Part shown: positions 63,446 through 64,000 of the stretch, one piece after another
Numbering within the stretch: the first letter of the stretch is position 1
Layout of the letters: each line of letters opens with the position of its first letter
From: a gamma proteobacterium symbiont of Ctena orbiculata
Lineage (GTDB): Bacteria; Pseudomonadota; Gammaproteobacteria; Chromatiales; Chromatiaceae
NCBI GenBank assembly: GCA_003058495.1
Contig: QBVC01000023.1
Coordinates: 62,001 to 126,000, forward strand
Direction: 5' to 3'
Length of the DNA stretch: 64,000 bases
Made by a program: the position numbers and the translations under genes
Notes under the pieces: model-generated
What the model was told of the DNA's origin: nothing
The model's database searches: none
The model's input: only the letters and a program-made list of their open reading frames with translations

Positions 63446-64000
63446 AGCGGATCGTCAACCGCTGAATCTGCTCTGGCTGCAGTCGGGGGGGTGCGGAGGC
63501 TGCACACTCTCACTGTTCTGCGCCGAGGGCCCCGATCTCTTCACCCTGCTCGAGGGCGCCGGTATCCATATCCTCTGGCATCCCTCCATCAGTGAGGCAT
63601 CGGGATCTGAATTCATCGAACTGCTCGAGCGTATCATCGAGGGTGATCTGCGTCTCGATCTGCTCTGTCTCGAGGGTTCCGTGGTCCGCGGGCCCAACGG
63701 CAGTGGCCTGTTTCACCGCCTTGCCGGTACGGGCGAGCCGATGATGAAATGGGTGGAGCGGCTTGCCGCGGTGGCCGGCCATGTGGTCGCGGTGGGGAGC
63801 TGCGCCGCCTACGGCGGTATCACCGCTGCGGGGGGGAACCCCAGCGAATCCTGTGGACTGCAATATGACGAGACGGTGGACGGTGGCTTGTTGGGCGCTG
63901 AGTTTTCGGATAGGCATGACCTGCCGGTGATCAATATCGCCGGTTGTCCGGTTCACCCCAACTGGGTGACCGAGACCCTGTTGCAGCTCGCCGCCGGTGA
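63438..64000 (+). CDS. hupU: H2-sensing regulatory hydrogenase small subunit, partial
   Basis: About 187 residues are visible, cut by the right window edge. It is the small subunit of a cytosolic hydrogenase: no Tat signal, and the cluster motif GGCGGC (C19, C22) near the start. GSCAAYGGITAAGG and the INIAGCPVHPNW segment give two further cluster ligands. Unlike HupS, it lacks the two extra Cys of the oxygen-tolerant [4Fe-3S] cluster. HupU/HoxB with HupV/HoxC detect H2 and control kinase HupT. The ATG at 63438 overlaps the hupT stop. HupV is expected next, outside the window. Confidence 0.93.
   Translation, partial: MHEADRQPLNLLWLQSGGCGGCTLSLFCAEGPDLFTLLEGAGIHILWHPSISEASGSEFIELLERIIEGDLRLDLLCLEGSVVRGPNGSGLFHRLAGTGEPMMKWVERLAAVAGHVVAVGSCAAYGGITAAGGNPSESCGLQYDETVDGGLLGAEFSDRHDLPVINIAGCPVHPNWVTETLLQLAAG

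Overview
The window reads as a chromosomal segment of a GC-rich gammaproteobacterium with a chemolithotrophic or mixotrophic life style. The evidence is an oxygen-tolerant membrane-bound [NiFe] hydrogenase with nearly its whole maturation and H2-sensing gene set, a PQQ alcohol-dehydrogenase module, sigma-54 regulation throughout, a class II (B12-dependent) ribonucleotide reductase, an IS1182-type element, a PEP-CTERM-like protein and families of dispersed palindromic repeats. A sulfur-oxidising lineage (free-living or symbiotic) would fit, but that placement is inference; no 16S or taxonomic marker lies here.

Layout. 1-7.8 kb: housekeeping genes (pckG, a Usp/Lon-like pair, a zinc-ribbon protein, pcm, nrdJ). 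8.3-12.4 kb: hydrogenase structural operon (hupS, hupL, a 65-aa membrane protein, hupC) behind a sigma-54 promoter and bracketed by repeats. 12.7-14.2 kb: acuI-like reductase and a Lys-rich coiled-coil protein. 14.5-19.3 kb: AT-rich accessory island with short genes of unknown function, an attC-like hairpin, and an IS1182-type element whose transposase has one in-frame stop. 19.6-22.8 kb: PEP-CTERM-like protein, two VOC proteins, unknowns. 22.9-39.4 kb: quinoprotein region: porin with its own sigma-54 promoter, a NitT/TauT-type ABC transporter, an AcoR-type sigma-54 activator, an FAD oxidoreductase, a lanthanide-type PQQ dehydrogenase (sigma-54 promoter), PedF-like cytochrome, dehydrogenase-associated binding protein, SoxYZ-like carrier, metallo-hydrolase, CxxxCW protein and a predicted outer-membrane protein. 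39.4-47.1 kb: a diguanylate cyclase, a papain-like and a lipase gene, a heme-binding HAMP protein, a DUF4388-like protein and an ExbB/ExbD-like four-gene operon. 47.4-49.1 kb: diheme cytochrome, an orphan pqqA of 25 codons and a hemerythrin. 49.5-64 kb: hupD-F-G-H-I-J-K, hypA-B-C-D-E, hypX, hupR, hupT and the start of hupU, with a sigma-54 promoter before hupD.

How the parts work together. HupU (with HupV, presumably beyond the right edge) should sense H2 and signal through kinase HupT to HupR, an NtrC-type activator. HupR would then drive the two sigma-54 promoters, at hupS and hupD, which lie 41 kb apart. HupF-K, HypA-E and HypX build the NiFe(CN)2CO site. HupL is then trimmed by HupD, and HupSL is anchored to cytochrome b HupC. 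In parallel, the AcoR-type activator probably drives the PQQ dehydrogenase and perhaps the porin. The most notable unexplained structures are a roughly 167-bp MITE-like element with about 31-bp terminal inverted repeats, whose relatives sit in several intergenic gaps of the hyp region and supply the stop codon of two genes; a three-way-junction RNA-like palindrome before hypC; and the attC-like hairpin interrupted by the IS.
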